A stretch of DNA of 64,000 bases, from positions 62,001 to 126,000 of the forward strand of contig NZ_FZNT01000011.1 in assembly GCF_900188235.1 (NCBI RefSeq), written 5' to 3'. The position numbers and the translations under genes were made by a program. Below are positions 26,843-36,045 of this stretch, one piece after another. How positions within the stretch are numbered: position 1 is the stretch's first letter; each line of letters begins with the position of its first letter. Under the pieces are notes generated by a model. The model did no database searches. It was not told the DNA's origin and saw only the letters and a program-made list of their open reading frames with translations. Source of the DNA: Lutibacter agarilyticus. Lineage in GTDB: Bacteria; Bacteroidota; Bacteroidia; Flavobacteriales; Flavobacteriaceae.

Positions 26843-28230
26843 GTCACCCTGAGCCTGTCGAAGGGTCTCATGATTTGGAATACAATCATAAGATGCTGAA
26901 ATCGAAGATTCACGAACACAGTATTAAAAAATAAAAAAGAATGGTGAGTAAATAAATTCAGCATGACGAAATATAACTCCCCTCTTGAGAGGGGTTAGGG
27001 GTGTGTATACTTTCTTAAAAATATACTTTTTTTAACGAACAACTACACTAACCAACCAAACCGTCATTCCCGACCTGATCGGGAATCTCATGATACGGAG
27101 AAGAAAGTAAATAGTCTTCGACAAGCTCAAACTGATAACACGCAACGTCACCCTGAACTTGTTTCATGGTCTCACATAATCTTGAATACAATGATGAGAT
27201 TGCCACGTCGCGTACTCCTCACAATGACAGTAGTAAATGTCACCCTGAGCCTGTCTAAGGGTCTCATGATTTGGAATACAATCATAAGATGCTGAAATCG
27301 AAGATTCACGAACACAGTATTAAAAAATAAAAAAGAATGGTGAGTAAATAAATTCAGCATGACGAAATATAACTCCCCTCTTGAGAGGGGTTAGGGGTGT
27401 GTACATTTTTTTTTAACGAATAATTACACTAACCAACCAAACCGTCATTCCTCACCTGATGCGGAATCTCATGATATGAAAAGTAATGATGAGATTGCCA
27501 CGTCGCTATCGCTTCTCGCAATGACAGCAATAAATGTCACCCTGAACTTGTTTCAGGGTCTCATAATTTGGAATACAATCATAAGATGCTGAAATCGAAG
27601 ATTCACGAACACAGTATTAAAAAATAAAAAAGAATGGTGAGTAAATAAATTCAGCATGACGAAATTTATCTCCCCTCTTGAGAGGGGTTAGGGGTGTGTA
27701 TACTTTCTTAAAAATATACTTTTTTTAACGAACAACTACACTAACCAACCAAACCGTCATTCCCGACCTGATCGGGAATCTCATGATACGGAGAAGAAAG
27801 TAAATAGTCTTCGACAAGCTCAAACTGATAACACGCAACGTCACCCTGAACTTGTTTCATGGTCTCACATAATCTGGAATACAATGATGAGATTGCCACG
27901 TCGCGCACTCCTCACAATGACAGGAATGGAGATGCTGAAATAAATTCAGCATGACGAAATATAACTCCCCTCTTGAGAGGGGTTAGGGGTGTGTACATTT
28001 TTTTTTAACGAATAATTACACTAACCAACCAAACCGTCATTCCGCACCTGATGCGGAATCTCATGATACGAAGAAGAAAGTAAATAGTCTTCGACAAGCT
28101 CAAACTGATAACACGCAACGTCACCCTGAGCCTGTCGAAGGGTCTCATAATTTGTAAAGAAAAGCAAAAAGTCTTCGACAGGCTCAGACTGACATCGATA
28201 GCAATGGAAAGCTGTTAGGTTTAATTGCAA
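26843..28230. repeat. 1.4-kb gene-free mosaic of palindromic repeats with nested tandem duplications
   Basis: No credible gene. At least ten copies of a 28-base palindrome occur (starting at 26843, 27063, 27147, 27239, 27444, 27536, 27756, 27840, 28036, 28120), each GTC + 8-base arm + C[CT]TG[AT] loop + complementary arm + CTCA. Four copies of a second palindrome, CCCCTCTTGAGAGGGG followed by TTAGGGGTGTGTA, are at 26979, 27375, 27672 and 27967. Larger blocks recur: one block starts at 26843, 27239 and 27536, and the block beginning GTGTGTATACTTTC recurs at 27001 and 27694. Shorter units (TCTTCGACAAGCTCAAACTG, GAGATTGCCACGTCGC) are interspersed. The array separates the polysaccharide locus from the hydrogenase and yjbQ genes. 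Confidence 0.9.
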
Positions 28231-28232
28231 TT

Positions 28233-29618
28233 TTAAGTTCCTCTAAAAAATAAAACTGTACTAATCGTTTTCATCACAATTTTAAAATCTAACAATAAGT
28301 TACGTTCTTTAATATAATACAAATCGAACCATAACTTTTCTTGTTGATCTTCAACAGAACTTGCATACGGATGCATGACCTGTGCCCAACCAGTTAAACC
28401 TGGCTGAATTACATGCCGTAAGGCATAATACGGGATTTCCTGTTCTAATTGTGAAACAAATTCTGGGCGTTCAGGTCTTGGACCTATCAAACTCATTTCA
28501 CCTTTTAAAACATTAACAAACTGAGGCATTTCATCGATCCTCGTTTTTCTTAAAATTCTTCCAAAAGGTGTAATTCGCACATCTCCTTTTTTAGACCATA
28601 CTACTCCGTCTTTTTCAGCATTAGAAACCATGGTTCTAAACTTTACAATTTTAAATTCCTTCCCTCGTTTTCCAACCCTATTCTGTACATAAAATAACCT
28701 TCCCCTATTCCCAATTAAATTCAATACAAAAACAAATGGAACTATGGCTACAAAAACCAAAATACCAATAATACCAAAAAGAATATCTAAAATTCTTCTG
28801 AAAGCTAAATACAAATTATTTTGATGGCTTTTACTAAATGAAAAGTAATTGTAAAAGTTAGCAATTAACTGATTCTCAGAAATCTTAAAGGTCTCATCCT
28901 CTAAAAATGCATCTACACTACGTATGCTCATTCCTTTTTCAAACAACATTATTAATTGTGTATTGATATTTTTAGCATTGTGGTCGTTAATTGTTGAACA
29001 AATTAAAATTTCTTTGATTCCTAAATCTATAACCAACTCCTCAATATTTGTGGTTTCAATAGGTGCAAATTGCAATTCACTACACTTTTCAGATGCTTTA
29101 TTTGAAATATACCCTACAAACCGATTGCTTTGTTGCAAATCAACTTTAGCTAAAAACGATTCAACCGATGCTACATCACCAATTAACAATATATTTTTTA
29201 AAAACCGTGGCGAAAATATAAATTGAATATAGATCAATCTATTTAAAAGTACAGCTAAAAAAACAGTTAATAAAAAGTAAACTAATTGCAATCTGTTCTG
29301 TGGTAAAATTGGCGTAATTTTAGGTGTAAGCACAAAAAATAAGGCGGTAAAAACAACAGTAACTACCAAACTTCGCAATGTTAAATAACGATCGCTAGCC
29401 GTTCTTAGTTGAAATAATTCAAACACTTCCCCAAAAAAGTAATAGTATATAAAAAGTACAGTAAACCAAGTATATAACGCAGGACTTTTAAAATTGAAAT
29501 ATGAAAAATCAAATACCGTATTCAATAAAAATAAACCAAAAAATATAAATACCACATCTAAAGTTCGTAAATATATTTTACGTTCTGAAATACTAAAATG
29601 TATAGATTTTGGGGGCAT
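28233..29618 (-). CDS. initiating sugar transferase (polyprenyl-phosphate glycosylphosphotransferase, WcaJ/WbaP type)
   Basis: 461 residues. Four N-terminal helices (about 15-130), a CoA-binding-like middle region with GDVASVESFL (about 145-230) and a final phosphoglycosyltransferase domain (about 265-461) with a re-entrant hydrophobic helix, QNRVGKRGKEF, KFRTM, RITPFGRILRKTRIDEMPQ, GEMSLIGPRPERPE and PGLTGWAQV. It transfers a sugar-phosphate from a nucleotide sugar to undecaprenyl phosphate, the first committed step of O-antigen or capsule assembly. It is the last gene of the polysaccharide unit and ends beside the repeat mosaic. Confidence 0.95.
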   Translation of the reverse strand: MPPKSIHFSISERKIYLRTLDVVFIFFGLFLLNTVFDFSYFNFKSPALYTWFTVLFIYYYFFGEVFELFQLRTASDRYLTLRSLVVTVVFTALFFVLTPKITPILPQNRLQLVYFLLTVFLAVLLNRLIYIQFIFSPRFLKNILLIGDVASVESFLAKVDLQQSNRFVGYISNKASEKCSELQFAPIETTNIEELVIDLGIKEILICSTINDHNAKNINTQLIMLFEKGMSIRSVDAFLEDETFKISENQLIANFYNYFSFSKSHQNNLYLAFRRILDILFGIIGILVFVAIVPFVFVLNLIGNRGRLFYVQNRVGKRGKEFKIVKFRTMVSNAEKDGVVWSKKGDVRITPFGRILRKTRIDEMPQFVNVLKGEMSLIGPRPERPEFVSQLEQEIPYYALRHVIQPGLTGWAQVMHPYASSVEDQQEKLWFDLYYIKERNLLLDFKIVMKTISTVLFFRGT

Positions 29619-29716
29619 TTAAGAATGTAAATTAAATATTCAAAGTTATGTATTTAATATAAATTAATAAGTATTTTCATAAAACTTATTAAATATATCT
29701 TATTTATGTTTTTTTA

Positions 29717-30469
29717 CTAATTAGCATACTTCAATAAACCATTCTTCATCCACAAAATAAAATAGTAAGCCGATTTAACAACTGATAAATGCTCGACATT
29801 TCTATAAAATGCCCATTGATGCTTTAACAAATTCATTTTATTTCTAGAATGAGAGTTCTCTCTAATTCTATAAATTGCTAATGGCTTTGGATAACCTATC
29901 GCATAATCTATGTTTTTTAAATAATTCAACCACAATCCCATGTCCTGACGGTATAAAACATTTGGCATATATAACTTACCTAATTTTTCTATATTTATAA
30001 ATGCTGTTAAACAACTTATAGAGTTTGTTTTTAAGATGTCTGAATAAGTAACTCTAGTTGGTACGATAAAATCTTTAAATTTAGGTTTTAAAGATTCATC
30101 ATATCTATGATACGAGGCAAAAACAAAACCTTCTGATTTTTTTACAAAATTTAAAGAAATTTCTAAAAACTCGGGTAACCATAAATCATCTGAATCTATA
30201 AATGTTAAAAATGCTCCTTTAGCTTTATGAATGCCTAAATTTCTACATTTAGCAGGTCCTTGATTTATATTAGCTTTAATTAAATTAATTCTAACATCTG
30301 ACTTACAATATTTCTCTATAATTTGAATTGATCTATCTTTTGAACAATCATCTACAATAAGCAACTCCCAATGTACATAGGTTTGATTTAATACGCTTTC
30401 AATAGTTTCTGAAATATATTTTTCACAGTTATAATTAGGTGTTACAATAGATACTAACGGCTGCTTCAT
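29717..30469 (-). CDS. family 2 glycosyltransferase
   Basis: 250 residues, a single GT-A domain: VSIVTPNYNCEKY at the start, LLIVDDCSKD (about 37-46) in the nucleotide pocket and IDSDDLW (92-95 DSDD) as the DxD metal site. It adds one sugar from a nucleotide donor to a lipid-linked oligosaccharide in the cytoplasm; sugar and acceptor cannot be told. Its start codon touches the stop of the CapK-like gene, so the two are coupled. Confidence 0.92.
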   Translation of the reverse strand: MKQPLVSIVTPNYNCEKYISETIESVLNQTYVHWELLIVDDCSKDRSIQIIEKYCKSDVRINLIKANINQGPAKCRNLGIHKAKGAFLTFIDSDDLWLPEFLEISLNFVKKSEGFVFASYHRYDESLKPKFKDFIVPTRVTYSDILKTNSISCLTAFINIEKLGKLYMPNVLYRQDMGLWLNYLKNIDYAIGYPKPLAIYRIRENSHSRNKMNLLKHQWAFYRNVEHLSVVKSAYYFILWMKNGLLKYAN

Positions 30470-31747
30470 TTAGTTGATTGTTGAAATAAAACTTTTTAAC
30501 TTTTTGTTGTTTGAAACTATGCGTTGTCCATCTTTAATAACATAATTTAGATCTTGGTAAAAATAACGCTTAATTTCTTCTTCCAATAATTTTAATATGG
30601 TTGAAGATAGGCTTTGTTCAATTATAAACACCAATTCACCTTTCTTTTCCTGTTGAACTTGATAGGTTAACTTCACTCCTTTTTCAGCTAAATTTTTAAA
30701 TATATAATAAAAATACAAACTCGGATAGGTTTCTGAAAGTCCGTACACCAAACCACCTATTCTACCAGTAACCTCTTCTAAAATTGAATGCTGCATTCCG
30801 CATTTGCATGTGGTTTCTTTGGGTGCTAGCTTTATATAATCACCCAATTTATAACGAATAATTGGAAAGGCATGCATTTGTAAATTGGTTACAATAATCT
30901 CATCCTCAATTTCTTCTACTAGAACACCTTCCATATTCAGGTGCATATTTCCTGCAGGACATTCAAAAGCAATAATGCCTGTTTCTGCAGCACCATATTC
31001 ACTAATCACTTTTTGACCAAAAGCTTTTTGAATCGCTAATTGGTAGGCTTCCTGAATTTTTTCTGAAGTGCCTTTCACCATTTTTAACTGAACAGACAAT
31101 TGATGCTTATTCATATAGTTGGCTACTTCATAAACCATAGAAGCATAACCATGTACATAGCTAGAATTCTGCAATTTAGCTATAAACGATTTTAGTTCGT
31201 TACTTTCATAACTAAACAATCGAAATCTATTCTGTAGGTGATCTAGAAACTGTGTTTTCAACTTTGAAAATCCCCTAAAATTAAAGCCCCAAAAATAACC
31301 ATTACGCTCCCAAGGTTGTACATTGTACCAAGAATAGCCTCTAAAAATTGAAGCTCTGTTGAACGAATCTGCAGGTTCTTCTCTGTTGAATTTTAAGGAT
31401 TGCCCCGAAGTACCAGAAGTACTGCATTGAAATGTTTTACCAAAATTTAAATTTGTATGTATGGCTGTAGTATTAGCAATCAACTCCTCTTTTGAAATAA
31501 CAGGTAATTTATGCAAATCGTTCAACGATGTAATATCCTGAGGTTTGAAGCCAACAGCATCAAAACGCTTTTTGTAATACACTGAATGTTGATAAGCAAG
31601 CTTCACCAATTTTTGAAGTTGTTGTAACTGATACGCTTCTAATTCTTCAATAGAGAAGTGTTCAGATTTCTTTAAAAAGTTGAACCATTCCTTCAATGAT
31701 GGGTTTCTTAATCGCTGCCCTATTTTGAATCGTATTTTCGCCCACAT
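30470..31747 (-). CDS. CapK/PaaK-like adenylate-forming protein of polysaccharide synthesis
   Basis: 425 residues from the ATG at 31747, which overlaps the previous gene's stop as TAATG; an upstream ATG at 31768 would add 7 residues. The adenylation motif STSGTSGQSLKF (about 116-127), EYGAAETG (about 251-258) and the YKLGDY region are typical of the phenylacetate-CoA ligase/CapK family. CapK members occur in capsule clusters and may activate an acyl or amino-acid group for sugar decoration; the substrate is unknown. A Cys pair (CKCGMQ) in the C-terminal third matches structural cysteines of the family. Confidence 0.88.
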   Translation of the reverse strand: MWAKIRFKIGQRLRNPSLKEWFNFLKKSEHFSIEELEAYQLQQLQKLVKLAYQHSVYYKKRFDAVGFKPQDITSLNDLHKLPVISKEELIANTTAIHTNLNFGKTFQCSTSGTSGQSLKFNREEPADSFNRASIFRGYSWYNVQPWERNGYFWGFNFRGFSKLKTQFLDHLQNRFRLFSYESNELKSFIAKLQNSSYVHGYASMVYEVANYMNKHQLSVQLKMVKGTSEKIQEAYQLAIQKAFGQKVISEYGAAETGIIAFECPAGNMHLNMEGVLVEEIEDEIIVTNLQMHAFPIIRYKLGDYIKLAPKETTCKCGMQHSILEEVTGRIGGLVYGLSETYPSLYFYYIFKNLAEKGVKLTYQVQQEKKGELVFIIEQSLSSTILKLLEEEIKRYFYQDLNYVIKDGQRIVSNNKKLKSFISTIN

Positions 31748-32751
31748 TATGTTAACAATTGAATCCATTGTTCTTTCACTTTAGTTACATCAAAGTCCTC
31801 CACCATAGTACGTGCATTTTGAGAAATTTCAATAGCTTTCTTAGGCTGTTGAAGTAATATTCCTATTTTAAATGCCATAGCTGCTGCATCACCAGCAGCT
31901 ACCAAACATCCTGTTATATCTTCTTGAATTAAATAAGGCAATCCACCAACATTTGTAGAAACCACCGGCAACCCTAAAGCCATTGCTTCTAAAACACTCA
32001 CAGGTGTATTATCAATCGTAGTTGTATTCATAAAAATAGCATAATTTTTGGATTTTTCAATCCATTCTTCTTTTGAAAGATAGCCTGTAAATTCAATTGA
32101 ATTCAGCAATCCTTTTTCTTCAGCAAATTGTATCACTTTTTCCAACGAACCATCTTTGTCTGCTCCCACCATACACAATGTTGCATTGGGATAAGTTGTC
32201 TTTAAAATCTCCAATACTTCTATCGCCATTGTAGGATTGTAAATCGCATCAAAAGCACGCACCCATAATAAGTTTGGTGCTAAAACAGTACGCTGCTTGA
32301 ATGGATAATTTTTCAATTCAATAGCATTTGGAATAAACTGCGTTTTAAAACCTTTTTGTTGAAATTCAACTTGTAAATAATTAGATGGTGCTATTGTTAC
32401 CAGCGAATGTTTAAAAATAAAACTACATAGTTTCGGGTTTGTTTTCAAGCGTTCAGGTAAATTTCCACCGTGTAAAATTGGAATATAAGAGATTGAGAAT
32501 AGACGTGCTAATTGAGAAATGACCAATGCATAATAAAAATTAACCGTACTATAGGTATCTATCAATACATAGTTTGCATTTGTATTTGTGATTACTCCCC
32601 AACACATATGCAATAACCTCAACAGTTTATACTGTTGATTTGAATAAATTTTAACTTGAAAACCACTACTCATTAATAACTTACTCAACAAATCTAGGGT
32701 TGTTGGGTTTGCTGATGTTAAGTGGTTTCCTATGTACACTATTTTTTTCAA
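31747..32751 (-). CDS. family 4 glycosyltransferase
   Basis: 334 residues with the GT-B two-domain fold. The C-terminal GT4 signatures are clear: LLWVRAFDAIYNP opening the second Rossmann domain, LSKEEWIEKSKNYAIFMNTTTIDNTP and VLEAMALGLPVVSTNVGGLPYLI with the EX7E-type residues that bind the nucleotide sugar. A retaining transferase acting on the cytoplasmic side. Overlaps the CapK-like gene by one base (TAATG) and lies 6 bases after the polymerase/ligase gene. Confidence 0.93.
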   Translation of the reverse strand: MKKIVYIGNHLTSANPTTLDLLSKLLMSSGFQVKIYSNQQYKLLRLLHMCWGVITNTNANYVLIDTYSTVNFYYALVISQLARLFSISYIPILHGGNLPERLKTNPKLCSFIFKHSLVTIAPSNYLQVEFQQKGFKTQFIPNAIELKNYPFKQRTVLAPNLLWVRAFDAIYNPTMAIEVLEILKTTYPNATLCMVGADKDGSLEKVIQFAEEKGLLNSIEFTGYLSKEEWIEKSKNYAIFMNTTTIDNTPVSVLEAMALGLPVVSTNVGGLPYLIQEDITGCLVAAGDAAAMAFKIGILLQQPKKAIEISQNARTMVEDFDVTKVKEQWIQLLT

Positions 32752-32757
32752 TATATG

Positions 32758-34104
32758 TTATCCTACGTTATCGGTTTCCTCAGAACTATTAAAATTAATA
32801 TGTATCAAACTCAATCCATAAATAAATGCCGGAAAAGCAATCCGCATCGCTGAATGGTTGATGGTTAAAAACCAAAAGAGCAAAAATGCACTTAAAAATG
32901 CCCTTGCTAAATAAGGCTGACTTAAGATATGACTCGCAGGAATTGCTATTAATATGATTAAAATAATCAAACCTATCATTCCGTGTTCACTTAACAATCT
33001 ACTGACTTCATTATGAGATGCTGCTACTACTCCTTCCTCTTCCATTCTATCATATTTAGAACCTCCAACTCCTATCCCAAAAAATGGGTTTTCATAAAAA
33101 TTATCCAATTCACTCTTAAAAAGATCTATTCTCCCTGTACTTATATCTTTCTTTGTAGTCCCAGCTGCATTTTTATTGGTATATCTATTTACCAACATTC
33201 CACCAGTAGCATCGGCAGTATATACCACCAAAGCCATACTAAATAAAGTTACTAAACCTGCATATTTAACGAGTTGTTTTACTTTATCTTTTCGAGCCAT
33301 GATGAAATAAAATATAAAAGCTGTCAATGCAATAATTGCTGTTAACATCCCTCCTCTCGATAAGGTAATTAACCCCCTATAGGACAAATACATAAACAGT
33401 AGTACATCTATTGCTAAAATCGAAAAAACCCGTTTTTTAAAAAACAATAAAACTGCTAAAATAAACATGCCCAACCCTAAAATGGTTGATACCTGGTTGG
33501 GGCCATAGCCACCTGAAGCAGCAAAATTAGCACCTCCTCCAAAAGATATTTGTCGTACATCTGGTGTTTTAAAATACAACAAACTCAACATAGAAATTAT
33601 AGGTAACAACATCACAAACAACATGTCCAAGAGTGTATCAAATGAAATTTCCCGTTTGTAAAAATAAATCGCACACAACCCTAACAAAACAGGGCCACTT
33701 AAGTTAAATGCCACTGCTTTTCGAATGGATTCATCATACGGAATGTCTACAAATGCAATACCAATCAATAACAGTAAAATATATACTAAATAACTTACGG
33801 ATACATGATGCCGTTTTCGTTCAATATATAAACCGATGGCTAAAAATAACAAGATGGAATATTTGGGCAATTCGTAAAACAACATACCTCCCGACATGCG
33901 AAACAATACCTCTGCACTCACCATATAAGCACTCCATAAAATAGCTTGATTTTCACTATTTTCAGATTTCACAATATTTCTGATGGCAATCGCAACAATT
34001 ATGAGCGAATACACCTTACTAATGAAACCAGATAGCAATAGTATCCCTAAACCTAAATGAAATAAGGCAAGTACCAATTGTATGTTTGTATTTTTAGTTT
34101 GCAT
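32758..34104 (-). CDS. O-antigen ligase/polymerase family membrane protein (Wzy/WaaL)
   Basis: 448 residues from the ATG at 34104; a GTG at 34107 is possible. There are 10-12 hydrophobic helices with one large periplasmic loop between about residues 300 and 370, which contains GRIDLFKSELDNFYENPFFG and the conserved SHNEVSRLLSEHG, the Wzy_C-type signature with its His. It polymerises or ligates lipid-linked repeat units in the periplasm. Overlaps the next upstream glycosyltransferase gene by 11 bases. Confidence 0.9.
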   Translation of the reverse strand: MQTKNTNIQLVLALFHLGLGILLLSGFISKVYSLIIVAIAIRNIVKSENSENQAILWSAYMVSAEVLFRMSGGMLFYELPKYSILLFLAIGLYIERKRHHVSVSYLVYILLLLIGIAFVDIPYDESIRKAVAFNLSGPVLLGLCAIYFYKREISFDTLLDMLFVMLLPIISMLSLLYFKTPDVRQISFGGGANFAASGGYGPNQVSTILGLGMFILAVLLFFKKRVFSILAIDVLLFMYLSYRGLITLSRGGMLTAIIALTAFIFYFIMARKDKVKQLVKYAGLVTLFSMALVVYTADATGGMLVNRYTNKNAAGTTKKDISTGRIDLFKSELDNFYENPFFGIGVGGSKYDRMEEEGVVAASHNEVSRLLSEHGMIGLIILIILIAIPASHILSQPYLARAFLSAFLLFWFLTINHSAMRIAFPAFIYGLSLIHINFNSSEETDNVG

Positions 34105-35182
34105 CACAGTAAATACCTATCAATTGTTGTGTGTACGCTTCTTTTGAATAATGTACTTTGATATGTTCATACAACTCTGTACCAAATATGTTTCTTTTAG
34201 ATTCATCTTTAATAAGTACTTCTAAAGCTTCCGCAACTACAAATTCATTTTCTTTTATAACTACCAATCCATTTTGCTCATTAAAAATTACTTTTCCGCA
34301 TTCTCCCACATTAGTTGTTACTACTGGTAATTGCATCAATCCATATTCTAACAATGCCACTGGTAAGCCTTCCGACGAAGATGCTAACACTCCTATAGTA
34401 GCTTGTGCTAATACATTTGAGGTATCTGAGCAGCTTCCATACAAAAATACATGATTTACCAAACCATGCTCTTTTATATACGCTTTTATTTTTTCTGAAT
34501 AGGCATCTAAAAAATCCATCCCTACTAAATGCAAGGTCCAATCGCTACGCACCTTTTGTACTATACAAAAAGCTTTTAATAAATTCAAATGATCTTTCTG
34601 CGGACGTAAATTTGCCAAACAAACAATTCGCTTTCCTTCATCTCCTTTTAATTCTGTTTGCTTTATTTCTTGTGGGTTGAAGTTTGCAAAATTCTGAAGA
34701 TAAACGTTCTTTGCTACTTTTAAATAGTGCTGATTCCATTCGAGTAATAAGGTATTGACAGAAATGGTCGCATTGAAAAAACGAGAAATCCATACCAAAG
34801 GAAATTTTGGTCTTGGATCTAAAGCTTCACTCATTCCAAAATGATCGTGCCAAATCAACCGCAGTTTAGGATTCAATAACTTCATGATAAACCCCAAAAA
34901 ATAAGACGATGAGTGCGCATGAATAATCGTTATTTGATGTTGTTTGATATAGATTCGCAATTGACGTATCGCTTTAAAATCAATTGTCCTTTTTTTATTC
35001 AAAAACAAATAACCAACATTCGCAGCTATCTTTAACTTTAAATCACCCTCCAATCGTGTAGCACATATATGCGATTGCATACCTTCTTCTGCCAGTGCAT
35101 TGGCAATGTTTACTGCCATCATTTCAGCACCTCCTGGTGTTAATGAATCTATGAGTTGTATGATCTTAAGGTGTTGTTTCAT
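34094..35182 (-). CDS. family 4 glycosyltransferase
   Basis: 362 residues. The start LIDSLTPGGAEMMAVNIANAL is the classical GT4 opening (donor-site Gly-Gly), HAHSS marks the N-terminal domain, and the C-terminal domain holds RIVCLANLRPQKDH, the VHLVG-like strand and SSSEGLPVALLEYGLMQLPV with the paired Glu. The start at 35182 lies 8 bases from a CCCCTCTTGAGAGGGG palindrome, so its promoter or read-through transcription comes through repeat DNA. Confidence 0.94.
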   Translation of the reverse strand: MKQHLKIIQLIDSLTPGGAEMMAVNIANALAEEGMQSHICATRLEGDLKLKIAANVGYLFLNKKRTIDFKAIRQLRIYIKQHQITIIHAHSSSYFLGFIMKLLNPKLRLIWHDHFGMSEALDPRPKFPLVWISRFFNATISVNTLLLEWNQHYLKVAKNVYLQNFANFNPQEIKQTELKGDEGKRIVCLANLRPQKDHLNLLKAFCIVQKVRSDWTLHLVGMDFLDAYSEKIKAYIKEHGLVNHVFLYGSCSDTSNVLAQATIGVLASSSEGLPVALLEYGLMQLPVVTTNVGECGKVIFNEQNGLVVIKENEFVVAEALEVLIKDESKRNIFGTELYEHIKVHYSKEAYTQQLIGIYCDAN

Positions 35183-35190
35183 ATATTAAT

Positions 35191-35219
35191 CCCCTCTTGA
35201 GAGGGGCTAGGGGTGTGTT
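35191..35219. repeat. CCCCTCTTGAGAGGGG palindrome with GGGGTGTGT tail
   Basis: CCCCTCTTGAGAGGGG at 35191-35206 is a perfect 16-base palindrome followed by CTAGGGGTGTGTT. It is the same element as the four copies in the 26.8-28.2 kb mosaic and the copy at 35556. Confidence 0.85.
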
Positions 35220-35376
35220 TAGAATTATTATTAAATTATAAAAATTCCCCAACTATTTCTTACCAATTATTAAAAATGCTCCCAAAACATTTTCTTAACG
35301 CTCTGTCATGCATTTCTCCAGCGCGCCTCCTGGTATCAGCGCACCAACTCGCCCATAGCTACCGCTATGTCGTACT

Positions 35377-35549
35377 AAAAATGTTCACTGAACATTTTCT
35401 TTACGCTCTGTCATGCATTTCTCCATCGCGCCATCTGGCCCTATCACTAAAAATGTTCACTGAACATTTTCTTCACGCTCTGTCATGCATTTCTCCATCG
35501 CGCCATCTGGACCTATCGCTAAAAATGTTCACTGAACATTTTCTTTACG
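35377..35549. repeat. 72-bp tandem repeat containing a perfect inverted repeat
   Basis: AAAATGTTCACTGAACATTTT (10-base arms around one C) recurs with ATGTTCACTG at 35381, 35453 and 35525, an exact 72-base period. Between copies lies TTACGCTCTGTCATGCATTT and a variable CATCGCGCCATCTGG segment. A diverged further copy lies at about 35277. The unit is free of stops in one plus-strand frame (24 codons), which creates an apparent but non-credible reading frame at 35213-35575; the 35183-35528 gap holds no real gene. Confidence 0.85.
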
Positions 35550-35954
35550 CTCTGTCCCCTCTTGAGAGGGGTTAGGGGTGTGTTTTTCAAATTCAAAAAT
35601 ATAAAATTCTATTGCTTTAATTACATTTTCAATTGTTTTAAATACTTCCTCATCTTTAAACCTTAATATTGTTACACCTAACTCATTTAACCTTGCTTCC
35701 TTTCTGACATCTTTTTCAAATACCTCTACCAATTCATGAGAGTATCCATCAAGTTCAATCCCTAACAATAATTCTGGGCTATAAAAATCTAAAATATAAT
35801 GATCAATTGGCTTTTGTCTACAAAATTTATAACCGTAGAGCTGTTTGTTTTTCAACTTATTCCATAATACTATTTCAGATTTTGTTGCATTGTTTCTTAG
35901 TTCTTTGGCTAATCCTTTTAATTTAGGGTTGTACCAAATTATTTTTCTTTTCAT
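35529..35954 (-). CDS. DUF559 (Vsr-like) endonuclease domain protein A
   Basis: 141 residues from the ATG at 35954 (MKRKIIWYNP); an upstream ATG at 35996 would add 14. The DUF559 core is complete: ARN/LRNNATKSEIVLWNKLKNK, the FCRQKPIDHYILDFY motif and ELDGYSHE with the Asp, Glu-x-Asp-Gly and His residues of PD-(D/E)XK/Vsr-type nucleases. The last 17 residues (TPNPSQEG onward) and the stop codon are encoded by a GGGGTGTGT palindrome and the neighbouring 72-bp repeat, so the nuclease proper ends near residue 124. Palindromes flank the gene on both sides in inverted orientation. The biological role is unknown. Confidence 0.88.
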   Translation of the reverse strand: MKRKIIWYNPKLKGLAKELRNNATKSEIVLWNKLKNKQLYGYKFCRQKPIDHYILDFYSPELLLGIELDGYSHELVEVFEKDVRKEARLNELGVTILRFKDEEVFKTIENVIKAIEFYIFEFEKHTPNPSQEGTERKENVQ

Positions 35955-36045
35955 TTTAATTGCATTTTTACTAATGTTACCTATTCTTGGCAACATTTAA
36001 TCTATAAATCTAATGATTTTAATATTTATAAATATATAACAGATT

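Noticed and set aside
26761-28230. Short minus-strand frames, two of them nearly identical
   Set aside because: They are translations of the duplicated repeat blocks, not genes.
26843-28230. CRISPR array
   Set aside because: The repeats are palindromic, of several kinds and irregularly spaced; spacers are not unique but are themselves repeated, and no cas gene is present.
35213-35575. Plus-strand open frame of 120 codons
   Set aside because: It is made mainly of the 72-bp tandem repeat, whose length is a multiple of 3, plus the CCCCTCTTGAGAGGGG element; no protein-like composition.
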